Of a stretch of DNA of 64,000 nucleotides, positions 1 through 11,088 are shown piece by piece. The notes under the pieces are model-generated. The model had not been told where the DNA came from. It did not search any database and worked only from the letters and a program-made list of their open reading frames with translations. The DNA comes from Diphasiastrum complanatum (lineage: Eukaryota; Streptophyta; Lycopodiopsida; Lycopodiales; Lycopodiaceae). The translations under genes and the position numbers were made by a program. The stretch is from NCBI GenBank assembly GCA_029204225.1, contig CM055097.1, forward strand, positions 25,885,039 to 25,949,038. The letters are read 5' to 3'. The stretch's first letter is position 1, and each line of letters starts with the position of its first letter.

Positions 1-206
1 TAAAATGAGTCACTTCCACTTGCTTACCCTTCTCATCATATGTGAGCCTTGAAGGTTGTTGCCTGTGCCTTGATGTCCTCCTTGGTTTTTGACTTGATGA
101 TGGCCCTTCATTATCAACATCCAAAGTACCATCATCCATGTCATCAACATCAAGCAGATCATAGTGATCAGGAAGATATGGCTGCTCCGGGACTGTCTTC
201 TTCTAA
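1..206 (-). pseudogene. Retroelement polyprotein fragment, open at window edge
   Basis: Read on the minus strand, the frame from about 206 to the left edge is free of stops for over 60 codons, and a TAG lies just upstream. The peptide is acidic (YDLLDVDDMDDGTLDVD) and then basic and serine-rich (QKPRRTSRHRQQPSRLTYDE). This composition is typical of linkers in plant LTR-retrotransposon polyproteins, and everything next to it is retroelement debris. I do not recognise a conserved domain. The fragment continues off the left edge. It could also be a piece of an unknown host gene, but the abrupt switch to plus-strand gag at about 215 argues for a truncated element. Confidence 0.35.
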
Positions 207-214
207 AATTTGAC

Positions 215-942
215 ATGATTATTTCAAGGGAAAAGCCTAAGAAGACGTAGACAATTATGTATCTCAATTTGAATAGATTGATGTGAGTAAGATAGAAAGT
301 CTAGATGCTGATAAATTGAGGATATTTTTTGGACTTTTTAAAAAAGAAGCCAAAACATGGTTCAGCCAAATTGAACCTGATTTGATAACAACTTGGGGAG
401 ATTTAAAAACCCAATTTTTGAAGCAGTTTAGAAAAATTGGCTATTAAACTCGAATTTTGGCCGAGTTGAATTCAGTAAGACAGAAAGAGAAAGAATCTTT
501 GAGAAAGTATACTCGAAGAGTGAAGAAATTAATTGGTCAATTGACTATAGTATACTCAATAGCTATGAAAATTGAATGGTTCTTGAGGGGATCACCCAAA
601 AGAATAGATCGATACTGCAGACAAGGTCACATTGATAGTTTGGAACATGTCATAGCTACTCAGAGGATTACGAGACTTCTCGAATATCAAGAAGTCGAAG
701 GTCAAAGAAGGAACTTGTTAAAAAGAAAAGACATATATATTCTTTAGATGACCAAGAATCAGTTTCTAAATCAGAAACAAGTTCATCCTCAAGTTCCAGA
801 TCAGACTCAGACAATTCAAGTGAAGATGAATTTCCAAGAAAAACTTTGAAATGCCATACTCATGTTAAAAAGATTGAAAAAGAATTCAAACCACAACATC
901 ACCACTTGAAGAAATCTTTGGAATATTTCTCTCATAAAAAAT
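215..942 (+). pseudogene. Ty3/gypsy gag remnant
   Basis: This is a capsid (gag) fragment of a Ty3-type LTR retrotransposon. The plus strand reads YVSQFE, then KTWFSQIEPDLITTWGDLKT and QFLKQFRK, the usual retrotransposon-gag order. After a stop near 445 it continues from 457 with ELNSVRQKEKESLRKYTRRV. The C-terminal part is a serine/acid-rich linker (from about 767, SKSETSSSSSSRSD) followed by a His/Lys-rich segment ending in TGA at about 942. Internal stops show that it is dead. No protease or RT follows: the sequence switches directly to a minus-strand Copia integrase, so one element was inserted into or recombined with the other. Confidence 0.8.
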
Positions 943-1960
943 GACATTTCTTCCAATGACCACTTTATTAGTAGAAGGAATGTAAACCTTGTAAGCTTTT
1001 CTCACCTCACTATATCCAACAAATATGTCTTTCCTTGAAGATTGATCCTCCTTTTTCCTATCATCAAGAGTTATGTTGACATAGCAAGTACATCCAAAAG
1101 TTTTAAGAACTTGACACTCGACCTTCTACCAAACAATACCTCAAAAGGGATTTTTCCATTCAATATAGCACTCGGCCACCTATGGCATAGAAATTTAGCA
1201 CACAATAAGGCTTGATCCCAAAATGGTTTTGGAAGATTAGCACCTAACCTCATGGCTTTTGCACCTTCAAACAAGGTTCTATTCTTCCTCTCGGCCACTC
1301 CATTTTGTTGTGGTGTCCTTGGGCTTGTGTACTCCCTCTTGATCCCATGCTCATCACAAAAAAGCTTTAAACCTGGTAGAAATATACTCACCACCATTGT
1401 CCTCAAGCACTTGATTTTGGTAGAGAATTGGACCTCCCTTGCAATCTTGAACTTGACAAAGACATCATACACTTCATCCTTGCTCTTTAGTAGATATATC
1501 CAACAAAATATACTAAAATTATCAATAAAGGTTACATACATCTTAGCACCACAATTTCTAATTGTAGTAACTCCACAAATGCACAACTTGAAAAGGCATC
1601 GTAGATCTAGATGTAGATTTCTTATAAGATAACTTATGTGACTTTGACAAAGCAAATTGCTCACAAACATTATTGATGCTAGTTAAGGAACTTGGAAGAC
1701 CAATCATAACTTGCTTTCTTGCCATTACCTCCAATGACTTCCAGTTGAGATGCCCCATCCTCTTGTGCCAAACCTCTTGCATTTACATTTTCTCTTTTGC
1801 CACACATCCAACTTGGTTAGTGATAACACAAGCATCAAGTTTGAATAATTTATCTTGCCTTTTGCCTCTTGCAATCACAATATCTTTTTTCTTGATCAAA
1901 CATGTATCACCCTTGCTTTTAGCATTTGACTAACACTACGTAAGTTCACTTTCTATCACT
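930..1960 (-). pseudogene. Ty1/Copia pre-integrase and integrase fragment
   Basis: The minus strand encodes part of a Copia pol. The order is a pre-integrase zinc-binding region (WHKRMGHLNWKSLEVMARK, about 1720-1775), the integrase core (YVTFIDNFSIFCWIYLLKSK, about 1480-1540; [13 protein letters not shown], about 1270-1310) and the post-core segment (DIFVGYSEVRKAYKVYIP, about 980-1040). At least two frame changes and a stop break it. The second Cys of the zinc site reads CEQF instead of CxxC, so the site is also damaged. Gag, protease and RT are absent on both sides. This family differs from the three Copia copies at 17-21, 29-32 and 44-49 kb. Confidence 0.85.
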
Positions 1961-2570
1961 CTGTTCGGATTGAAACATATCAAATGGTCAAGCCTCAACT
2001 TAGCCAGATGAGTTTGAATCAGACTAATTCTTATCTCTGAGCATTTTATGAACTTCGAACGCTTCCCAAATATCGCCATGGTAGTCTTCTCTATACGAAT
2101 CTCAAAACCGCACAGGATTGCTGTTTGAATACAAGAGCTCAATCATCACTGATCGTGCAGTGCTCAAGGGAATACTACGTAAAGTGGGTTCTGGATGCAA
2201 AGTTCTTCTTTTGATCCATTTGCCTACTGCTAGCCACTAACGAGTTCCACGTCCATCTCCGCAAAAGGGACATGTATTCCACCGCTTCCTTAATGATGAA
2301 CTAATACCAGTACTCGTCATTTGATTGACATAAATTTCTTCTAATGTAATTTAGATATTATTAATGATCGTTGTCACAACATTCTCTCGTACAGCCTATC
2401 AGTACGCAATCGCCCTACTTTCTTTATTTACCATCTCCTACTCGATCCTAGTTTACCCCACCCAACATCCATTATTATTCCTCTTTAAAAAACCACAAGA
2501 CCGCAGTTGAAGTATTTACTAGTATCCAAATGGTCATTACAACACTTCAGATTCTTCCTAAACATTATAA
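1961..2570. other. No recognisable gene
   Basis: The 610 bases between the Copia integrase fragment and the Ty3 block hold only short frames with frequent stops. The minus-strand frame at 1936-2142 might be the worn start of the same Copia polyprotein, but I see no domain to support it. Confidence 0.5.
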
Positions 2571-3039
2571 TCAACTGAACGAACAATAAAAATGTAAAAT
2601 AGTAATTGTCATAGTATCATAAAGCAAAAATTTTATTCTCTTTCTTAATACCTTGTTTCCAATTATTAATCTCTTTCGCCCTCCCTCCCCCACGCTTGGT
2701 GATACCCATTCACTACTTAGAACATGATATATGATACCCACTCTAAGGCATCTATCTAATTCGTCTTTTACTAACAAAGAATACTTTGGATTTAACATGT
2801 ATTGTCTCTGCCTAACATATTGCTCCTTGAATGAGATCTATTCGATATTCTCTCCATTTAACTGGTATTCCTATTAAATCGTCCATCGACCAAGCAAATA
2901 CATTTTCATATTTATGAAGAAGTAGTATGTACTCTTCACACTCTTGGTCTGATTGGTGTTTATATAAATTCAAAAATTTACCTCTACTAATTTCTATTTC
3001 TATAAAATCATTCTTATCAACCATTCCCTCAGGTTCCAC
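2571..3039 (-). pseudogene. Ty3/gypsy reverse transcriptase N-terminal remnant
   Basis: Minus-strand peptides match the linker and start of a Ty3-type reverse transcriptase. ECEEYILLLHKYENVFAWS is followed by DDLIGIP and YRIDLI, then NPKYSLLVKDELDRCLRVGI and SSEWVSP, the conserved entry into RT. The glycine-rich stretch after it is corrupted, and the frame ends near 2640 before the catalytic YxDD region. It continues the degraded gag-protease sequence at 3122-5650 on the same strand, so these belong to one element truncated inside RT. Confidence 0.85.
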
Positions 3040-3121
3040 CCAGAACTTCCTTCGACTCGGATGTTATTGGTAGTTCCGTTTCCTCTTCCTCATCAATCTC
3101 ATAGCATTCTATGAAATTGAT

Positions 3122-4048
3122 CTAGGATTCAATAAGTCCTCCAATTTTCTCACCCCATCTTATAAGGTGACCCCCTATTGGATTGGCTGTGAGAATGTCT
3201 GGAAAAAATATTTGTTTGGTGGACCAATTTAGAATAGCATTTGCCTGATATAACCATGGTCTTCCAAATAATATTGAGTACAGTGGTGCATCTAATGGGT
3301 TCATGACAAAGAAATTCATGACAAACGTCTATGTCTCTATAATTACGCTAACACCTCAGGTCTCCTACTGGTATGCATTTAGATGCATTTGCTAAATGAA
3401 TTTTATGGTGAGTAGTAGGCTGGATCTGGTTTTTTAATCCTAACTCTTTAACCATTGTCTTGATCATTAAGTTAATATAGATCCTGAGTCTACTAGTATT
3501 CTATCAACAGTATGGCCACCTATAATGGCACTAATCTTTGGGACTCCACAATCTCCTCTATCTACATATTCTACTCTATTGCTGTATGCAGGTATGGAGG
3601 AAGATGTAGGTGTCTCATCTTCATATTTGTCCTTCTCCCAGGATACAGTAATTCTTTTATGACTTTTCCCTGATGATGTCTCCATCTGATCTCTGAAGGT
3701 AATTTCCTTCTTTTTCCAGTGAGTTATGACATCGTCTTGATAAAGCTATGGTCATCCTAATAATACTTTATAGATCAACTCTCTTGTAGTCTTTAATATA
3801 ATAAAGTTCATTAGAATCTTATGGTCTCCAATATAGATTGTAACTTGAGACAAATCCCCTATTGGTGATCTTCTACTTGCATCAGCTAATCTCAAATGTC
3901 TTAATGTGGGTGCTATTCTATGGTGAATGCCTAACTCGTATGAAATAATATTTACACCCCCTCTGCCATCAATTTGAACGCCTCTAATGTTAAGATCCTG
4001 AATGTTAATCTCCAGCGTTGGAACTATATCTTGTTCCGTTGATTGCAC
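3122..4048 (-). pseudogene. Ty3/gypsy retropepsin-like protease remnant
   Basis: Three minus-strand blocks carry aspartic-protease-like sequence. The 3752-4048 block has VQIDGRGGVNIISYELG and ends YKVLLG. The 3467-3685 block has HTVDRILVDSGSILT with the DSG active-site triplet. The 3122-3319 block has SILFGRPWLYQANAILNWS, the usual end of this domain. The order GVNI...VLLG followed by a second DSG...LFGRPWL suggests either a duplicated protease region or two overlapping related elements. Stops separate the blocks. It lies between gag (upstream, 4377-5650) and RT (downstream, 2571-3039), the normal Ty3 order. Confidence 0.75.
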
Positions 4049-4376
4049 AGTGGTATTAACTGATGTTGAAGGTAATCCTTCAGGTTGTTTAAACCCAAAA
4101 AATTTAGCACGTATCGACTACCATAACCTGAAACTTCTAATTGCTGACAAAGTTTGCGATCTGATCAGCGACAATATCCACCAATTTTCGAGAGGAATTG
4201 GGTCCCTGAGACTGTTGCAATTGGTTCAAGACCTCCTACGTGACCTTGGCCATTTGACCTACATCCTTGTTAGATGTTCAACTTGTGCTTGGCCCTACAT
4301 CCTTGTTCAGGCCCATTTGCTACTCCCAGATTTTGATGTTGATGTTGCATCAAATTCTGATCATTAAAACGATTAT

Positions 4377-5650
4377 TTATTCAAGGTGGAGGCAATCCTC
4401 GTTCCAAATTACCGATGCATTGTCGATGATATTGAACACAATTGAAAGACATGTGCCCCATTTGATTGCAAAAGTTACAAACATCCTATAGCAAATCTTG
4501 ACCGCACTGGTCTCTGAAATGGTCGTTGCGGCATCTGTTGCCCTTGCTGATAAGGTGCTGATAGTTGTTGCAACTGTGGCTGTGGTGGCTGTTGTTGTAG
4601 TGTTTGCAGCCCCTATAGTCCTTACAACTTGCAATCTTCTACAATCATTAGTCCAATGATTGTACATGTTACAAACGACACAATACCATGCACCATTGGG
4701 ACATTCATTGATATATGTTCCTCCTGATTACAGTTTGGACAGAACCGCACATTTCCCTGTCAGAATTCAATGGTAACCACGTCCTTATTCCGAATAGGCA
4801 TTTGTTCCTTATCTTTCCCCTTCTTTTTATGTTTTTTTGGATTTTTTTCTCTCATCAGAAGAGGAAGAATCATCTTCAGAATCTGTGGAACTGGAAGATG
4901 CAGAATCTGTATCAGAATCCAAATCTGACGAATCACTTCGCCAATGTGTTTGTGATGGCGACGATACTTCTTCTGAGTCTCTTCTTCTTCCAATTGCTGA
5001 GCCGCTTCGACAATCCGTTCCAACCCATGACCATGCAACGACGTGGTTTCCCTCCTAAGAACCTTATGCAACCCATGTCGAAAGTACTTGACACGTTTTG
5101 TGTCTGTCAATGGGTCTTGAAGGCTATTCTCAATAACTTTGAACCTTTGAATATAGGCCAATACATCTTCCTTCCTTTTTTGTTTAATTGTTTGAGGCTT
5201 ACAAGGATTTTCTCATCTTCATGTTCCTTCCGATATTGCTTCAAGAAAGCTCTTCATAATTCTTCCCAATTCTGGAATTCATGTAGCCCATACTGCAAAT
5301 ACTATTGTAGGCCATCCCCTTTCAGTGTTGTCGAAAGTAATTCCAACTTCCTAATGTCATGTCTCCTGATTTGCTTGACAAACCGCCATGAATTGGTGAA
5401 TGTGCATGTCGGGGTCATCATGCTTTTTCCCTTTGAAGCATTGGAACATTGTTGCCTGAGTACGTCCTACCGATACAACATCCATCCCGCGAAGAATCGT
5501 AGTCCTCCCTGGATCCAAAATACTAGCACCCGAAGACATTTGACAAATCTGCACCTATCATGGGTAATTCTACCCACAACTGGAAATCGGTCCTATCCAG
5601 ATTATGCAACCAGTTCGAATCCAGTGACAACAGAACCAAAAAGGTGTTAG
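4377..5650 (-). pseudogene. Ty3/gypsy gag remnant
   Basis: The minus strand carries a gag-like frame in pieces. Seen are KHDDPDMHIHQFMAVCQANQ (about 5365-5430), FQNWEEL (about 5260) and LKQYRKEHEDEKI (about 5200-5245), then a 133-residue frame (4760-5161) with DPLTDTKRVKYFRHGL and a Lys/Glu-rich tail, and a Thr/Ala-rich stretch (4377-4667). Frameshifts break it. The long plus-strand frame covering the same bases is antisense and has no domain. This is the 5' coding part of the element whose protease and RT remnants follow at lower coordinates. Confidence 0.7.
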
Positions 5651-6862
5651 GGAGGTAAAATGTTCACCTAACTACCTGACACTAAACCATGTATAAGAAC
5701 ACTGCTATGCACAGAACCTTTACTACTAAATTATCACATACAACAAATTCCATACCGATAATAGATTAAGCTCATCGTACTAAATTGTAACCAAAGTCAA
5801 ACCCACAATAGTACAACAAATCCATACAACAAAATCATATTCCATGTCACTATCTACGAGGAACAATAATTGAAATTGCAGAATAAACACATCTCATAAA
5901 ACTCTAATTGACATTACCCCATTAACATTAACATAGATAATACACTGAATCAAGATTCCATATGGTCACAATAATCATAAAATCCATACAACAGAGTGCA
6001 CACACATCACCACATCACAACTGCTTAAATCCCTCTTGCAGCCTGCAGCCATGGTGTAATAATTATGACGTGCAACTCTTGGTTGGCTCTCATCTTAATT
6101 CTATGACTTGTACTTGAAAGTACTTCTCGTCCCTCAAGCTTTGTTCTTCTCAAAATTTGCACTCCTTTGCAGCTTGATTTCTGTCATTTTGACACAAATA
6201 CAAAGATCAAAGTGATCTTTATTGAAAAGAACAAGCTTCTAGATTTCTACTATTCTTACCTCACAAAGAATAGATGAAATTTGAATTCTAGAGATCCAAT
6301 TGATATCAACGACTCAAAAATAGACTTCTAGCTATTCTAAGCTTCTAGTCTCGGCCCTCACACTCTATCAAGAAGATTGAATGGAAGTAAATTGAGTTTT
6401 AGACAACCTTCTAACAAATCTCTCCAAAAATCATTGATTTTGACTTGTCTCGTACGAGGTTTTACTTTACTCTCTCTCCTACTCTGTGAAGAATCAACAA
6501 GACCTAAAAAATCAATTTTAAGGACCTATTTCAAAAGCCACAAAAATTGATTTGATGATCTGATATCAAATCTCAACTTTGGTTTTTGATTCTTGATGCA
6601 TTTCCTTCAATTTGCATCAAAAATTTCATCTACGAGTTGTCTTGCTACTTTGAAGATCAAACAAATAAGTGGAATTGAAAAATGCTCTAGCACACTCTCA
6701 CATGTAAAAAAAGGACAATTGTAGCTCAAATTCAAATCTAAACCTCAAATATCAAAGCAATCACCTTTATCAAACTCGCCCTCACAAAACTAGTTGTTTA
6801 GCACTATAACTTGCTAAATTTAGAGTTGTATATGGATCAAACACCTCTTTATCTTATACAAG
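5651..6862. other. Noncoding, possible leader of a minus-strand LTR element
   Basis: There is no frame or domain here. The stretch lies between the Ty3 gag remnant and a primer-site-like sequence at 6863-6874, so it may be the untranslated leader of a minus-strand element. This rests on position only. Confidence 0.3.
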
Positions 6863-6874
6863 ACTCTGATACCA
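6863..6874 (-). promoter_or_regulatory. Primer-binding-site-like sequence
   Basis: On the minus strand these bases read TGGTATCAGAGT, the 3' end complement of initiator tRNA-Met used by many plant LTR retrotransposons. It directly follows a TGTTGAA-type LTR edge (plus 6875). A second near copy (TTCTGATACCAA on plus) lies at 6888-6899. Confidence 0.5.
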
Positions 6875-7500
6875 TGTTGAATTCAGATTCTGATACCAAT
6901 TCCTATATGGAATATCATGTTAATTTGCATTGTTAGATCCATCTCATTGATCGTCTCCCTCCTATGGGTTGAGATACACTTCAATACTAGCAAGAGCAAT
7001 TACAAGAGTGTGAAAATACACAAAGGAGACTTCACACATGTGAAGTATAGTCCTATATATGGCCTGTTAGCAGAGTTTAATATTTACTAAGTTTTGATTG
7101 CGATATGATCACACAAAAACTAGTTTCAAGAAAGAAAAACCAAGACTAGCTTGTGAACTCCAAAATCATGCTTCTCACAATTAAGCTCCTCAACGAGCAA
7201 GTACATCAAAATCGTTATTGGGGCTAGCTAAGCAAAATTGTGTTCAGATGCCATGTCATCAGTAGATCTACCTACTCATCTCTAATTACCAAACATTAGG
7301 TCGGTCAACCAAGGTTGGTGTTTACCACCCTAATTTTCTTGATTTAGGAGTTAGGTCCTAGATTTTAGGAATCTGAACCAAATGACTTGCCTAACAACTA
7401 TGATTCAGATATGACAACCTAGGCCTATTTTTCAAATGTGGGAACAACTTCCACACATGTGAGATTTATGATGTACAAAATTTACATGGTTAATCAAGCT
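6875..7500 (-). repeat. Possible LTR of a minus-strand element (right edge unclear)
   Basis: The segment begins in plus orientation with TGTTGAATTC immediately after a primer-site-like sequence, as expected for the inner edge of a 5' LTR on the minus strand. It contains a TATATAGG box on the minus strand near 7055. I cannot define the outer edge or find a partner LTR, so the extent is approximate. Confidence 0.3.
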
Positions 7501-10500
7501 AGAATTTGCCAATTTTAACAAAAACAATCCAAAGAGAGTGGAGGTATATTACTTTGTATTTTAGTAGCACATTTTTGAACTTTTGGACTATATATTTTTC
7601 CCGTTTTGATGTTCATGCTTTCTTACAATCGGAGTCCTTTTGGCGATCTTTTGGTGGTATATGTGAAGCTCTATGCTCTAACAAGATTTAGAGCCTGCCA
7701 CAATTTTTGTGCTCATGGAGCCAAGTGTAAGCAGCCAACATTTTAATGTATTGTGAAAAATGTCATTCAAAGATAAAAGGTGTACTATTTGGGTGGAGTT
7801 TAAGGACAACCCTTGGTTCTTGAAAGCAAGAAAATGGTTGCCCTTAAACTTAGGGGAGCTAAGAGTGGCACCAAGAGCATACATTGTACTAAAGCCTATG
7901 GTCCTCATTGGAAGATATATTGAAGACTCAACTAAAATAATCTCTCCCTCTATTTTTGTATTTTTTTGTGTTTCAAAGCCATGTTGGTTGTACATAATTT
8001 GTTCTTATTTTCAATGAGGACTTTAGATCTTCCATTGGAGCGGATAACATAATGGTAGTAGTAGGATGTTTTATTAGTGTCAATAAGGACTTCAAATCCT
8101 CTATTGGAATTAATATGACATAGTTTATTCTTAGGTTAGGAATTTGTGTTCAATTCAATATTTCTCTTGCATAATGTTGTAGGGAGTGGGAGATGCTTGA
8201 GCATTTAAGTATAGTTGACATGTACAAGTTTGGATGTAGGGAGCATAAAAAAAGGTTGACTAGTAAAAAACATTTCATATCACCACTCTTGGATTTGACA
8301 GTCTTACAAGAGGAAGCATGAGGAGCTCAACTATTGAAAATCATACCATCCTCCTCTTTCCTCTCATGCATATGACATTACACGATATTTTCATAGGATG
8401 CCACTAGCCCCTACATATCACAATGGCCATTTATTCAGTTAGTTATCCAAGAGGCTATGATTGGACCCCAATAGTTCACACAACAATAAGTGCAACATCT
8501 TTTTTTGATGTCTATATCAAATAGATACAGCAAGGGGCTAACTAGAATTTCTTCCTTAGTACAATAGATGCCTATACCTTGATTTAAATTCTTGTTTGCT
8601 GCTTTCATCTGGTGTAGTTCTTGTGATAGTACATTAGAGATTGATTGCAATAATAACCTTAAGATAAAATATAAGAAGTGTGAAGGATAGAACTTTTTGT
8701 TCTATTATTTTGCATGTACACCTTGTGCATGGTTGCATTATAAATATTGTAAAGGGATTCACAAAACAACATCTCCTTAAAGATCCTTGACATAATAAAG
8801 AGCCTTCAACTTGGAAGGGAGGGGAGGACAAGAATGTGGCCTACAATTTTGACCTTGTTTTATTGTAACCTATTTCTAATGTTTTTTGTGGCCAAATTTC
8901 AATGTGGAGTGCTTGTGAATGATATGTTAGATCAAGCCCTGAGTGTGTATTCACGAGACATGATAATATTAGATAAGAGCACTAAAAGAATCAAGGGGAG
9001 ACATTTTTTCTATGTTCATCTTGTATGAATCATGGATTTTATCAAAACAATGAAGATGAGTTCTTTTTATTCCACTCCATTGATCACTTCTTACATTTGT
9101 TGGAATGTGCATGCTTTGTCATGCATACCATTCTCATACACTACCTACAAGAGGTGATGACATGGTGGACCCTCTTTTTGCTTAAAAAGTACATCATCAT
9201 CTAGACACACTACCAACTAACATAAAATCATATCGTTAACTACTATGATTTGTGGGGGATTAGAGAAGAGCCATCTATTGAGGCAATTTTAGCTAGGGAC
9301 TCTAGATTGACATGGAGGGGTGATGCTGGATCCACTTGTTAGATGTGGGTACATAATTCATGCATTCAAATTCGTTTGTATGCATGGCATCATCTTGGAT
9401 ATCAACCAATCTCTCTTGTAACTACTGGACCACCAATACAACAAGTGTACTTGCACCATTCTTTGATTTCTTCATGTGCTGCACATATTTGTTATTTCAC
9501 TTTGACCCTAATGTGTTGTGTAGGTCAACAACAATTACATATGAAGGTTGATTCGGATGATGAGAGAGAGATGCTCGATGACTAGGAACTGGATGATTTC
9601 AGAAATGGTAAGGCGGTGTATGCTTATTCTCTTGCTTCTTATGAAGATGTAATGGCAGATGTATGGCCACATTGGACACACCCTAACACATTCTTTTAGA
9701 GTGCGTACTACAAGATGACATTCCTTTGCACATGATGAGTCTACGGTGGCCATGCTCGGTGTTTACATACTTAGTAAGTAGCATTTCATATGACAATAAT
9801 CAATTCTTCAAGAGCATAACTCCTTAGTGGAAGGAATCATATAAAATTTTCCTGATTGTCTCGTATTCAAGAAATTCCTAAAAAATAAGGCTTCCTGTTC
9901 CCGTTCCCATTCCCATTTTTTCAGGGACTTTGTCGTTCCTGCTCCTTGCTCCCGTTCCCTGGTCACTATGATGCAAGGTCCTACTCTGGATGATTAGAAT
10001 TTTTAGGCCTAACTATCTTGTTAAGCTTAATGAACTGATCAAATTATCTATCACATGGTTTGACGGAGGTGACACTCATGGCACTTGGAGCATCTTGAAT
10101 TCCATTAGAGCATGCACCCATTATCCTGCACAAGCTAGTGCTTTCACCTCATGCTGTCTATTCCATGCATTATGCTGGTGTGATCTTTACGCACACTGAA
10201 GGCCTGCATTGAGGGCATATTATGGTTTCCTGGACCACGAGTCCCTCAACCCGTAAGGCCCTGAATACAGGCCTGAATTATACCCTTAACGTGGAAATAA
10301 GTTCTTGTTCATAAAAGTTGGACAGCAGCCATTAAAAGATTTGCTTTTCAAGGAAATGCATGATTCACACCAAGGAAACACAATAAAGCGTTCAGATCTA
10401 ATAAAAATAAGCATCTGCTGTGAATGTGTCACAGATATCGTAAAAGCTTGCAAAATCTTGCTCATAATTTGATTGCACGATTTGAGACTTTGGGCTAGTC

Positions 10501-10954
10501 CATTACAACTACTTGAATAGATGAACTACTTCAGTGGATCATCATGTCAAAAGAAATTTTCAGGCATGGAATATCTTGGTATCATGAAAGATCCCCTACC
10601 CTAAAACTAAGGCAGCTTCAAAATTTTAGCAGCCTATATTTCTGAGATAGAAGAAACGCTGTATAATGATGCCTTGTTTTCTACACAGCCATATCTGCAT
10701 GGTCCAAATCAGCCAAGTCCACGATTCATGCTACGCTGAAAATGCTCCAATGAGAAAAAGGGTAGTTGCGTTAGTCTATACACAAGTTAGGTGAATTGGA
10801 CAACCCCACAAGGGTTGTGAGAAGAATTTTGGCTAACACAGGTTGCCTTGAAACAGGCCCCATCATACAAATAGAGGAAAAAAATACTCATAAAAAATCC
10901 TCAGCTCAAAACTCTTTGAAATTTGAGCTAGGTAAAGTGCAGCAAATATCACAC
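7501..10954. other. No recognised gene; 3' flank of UBA5
   Basis: Short frames occur (for example 7760-8017 plus, 9343-9585 plus, 9990-10199 plus), but none shows a domain, a plausible splice structure or a compositional sign of coding. The 9343-9585 frame ends acidic and might be part of a worn transposase, but I cannot support that. The last few hundred bases before 10955 should contain the UBA5 3' UTR. I see no clear polyadenylation signal. Confidence 0.4.
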
Positions 10955-11088
10955 TCAATCTGCATTTAGAGTTTGAAATTGCCTTTGTAAATCATCTAAG
11001 TCCAACTCTGTCTCTGGAAAATCGTCTTCAATCAAAACTTGTTTTTCTGAAGCTGGAAGCTCTCTTGATAGCCCGTCAGGAAGGAACT
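10955..11088 (-). CDS. UBA5: UBA5 last exon: C-terminal tail and stop
   Basis: The acceptor tttttgcag precedes AG, which completes a Glu codon begun in the previous exon. The exon encodes [15 protein letters not shown], an acidic stretch ([12 protein letters not shown]) and [13 protein letters not shown] followed by TGA. In plant UBA5 proteins the same position holds a similar LPEGL...RELP segment and an amphipathic end, which in the family binds the E2 UFC1. The alternative acceptor two bases downstream would hit a stop at once, which fixes this boundary. Confidence 0.95.

Noticed and set aside
4715..5650. 311-codon plus-strand frame
   Set aside because: Antisense to a Ty3 gag remnant, rich in Leu/Phe/Ser, with no domain.
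9343..9600. Possible transposase C-terminus (acidic end)
   Set aside because: Too short, with no diagnostic hAT or MULE residues.
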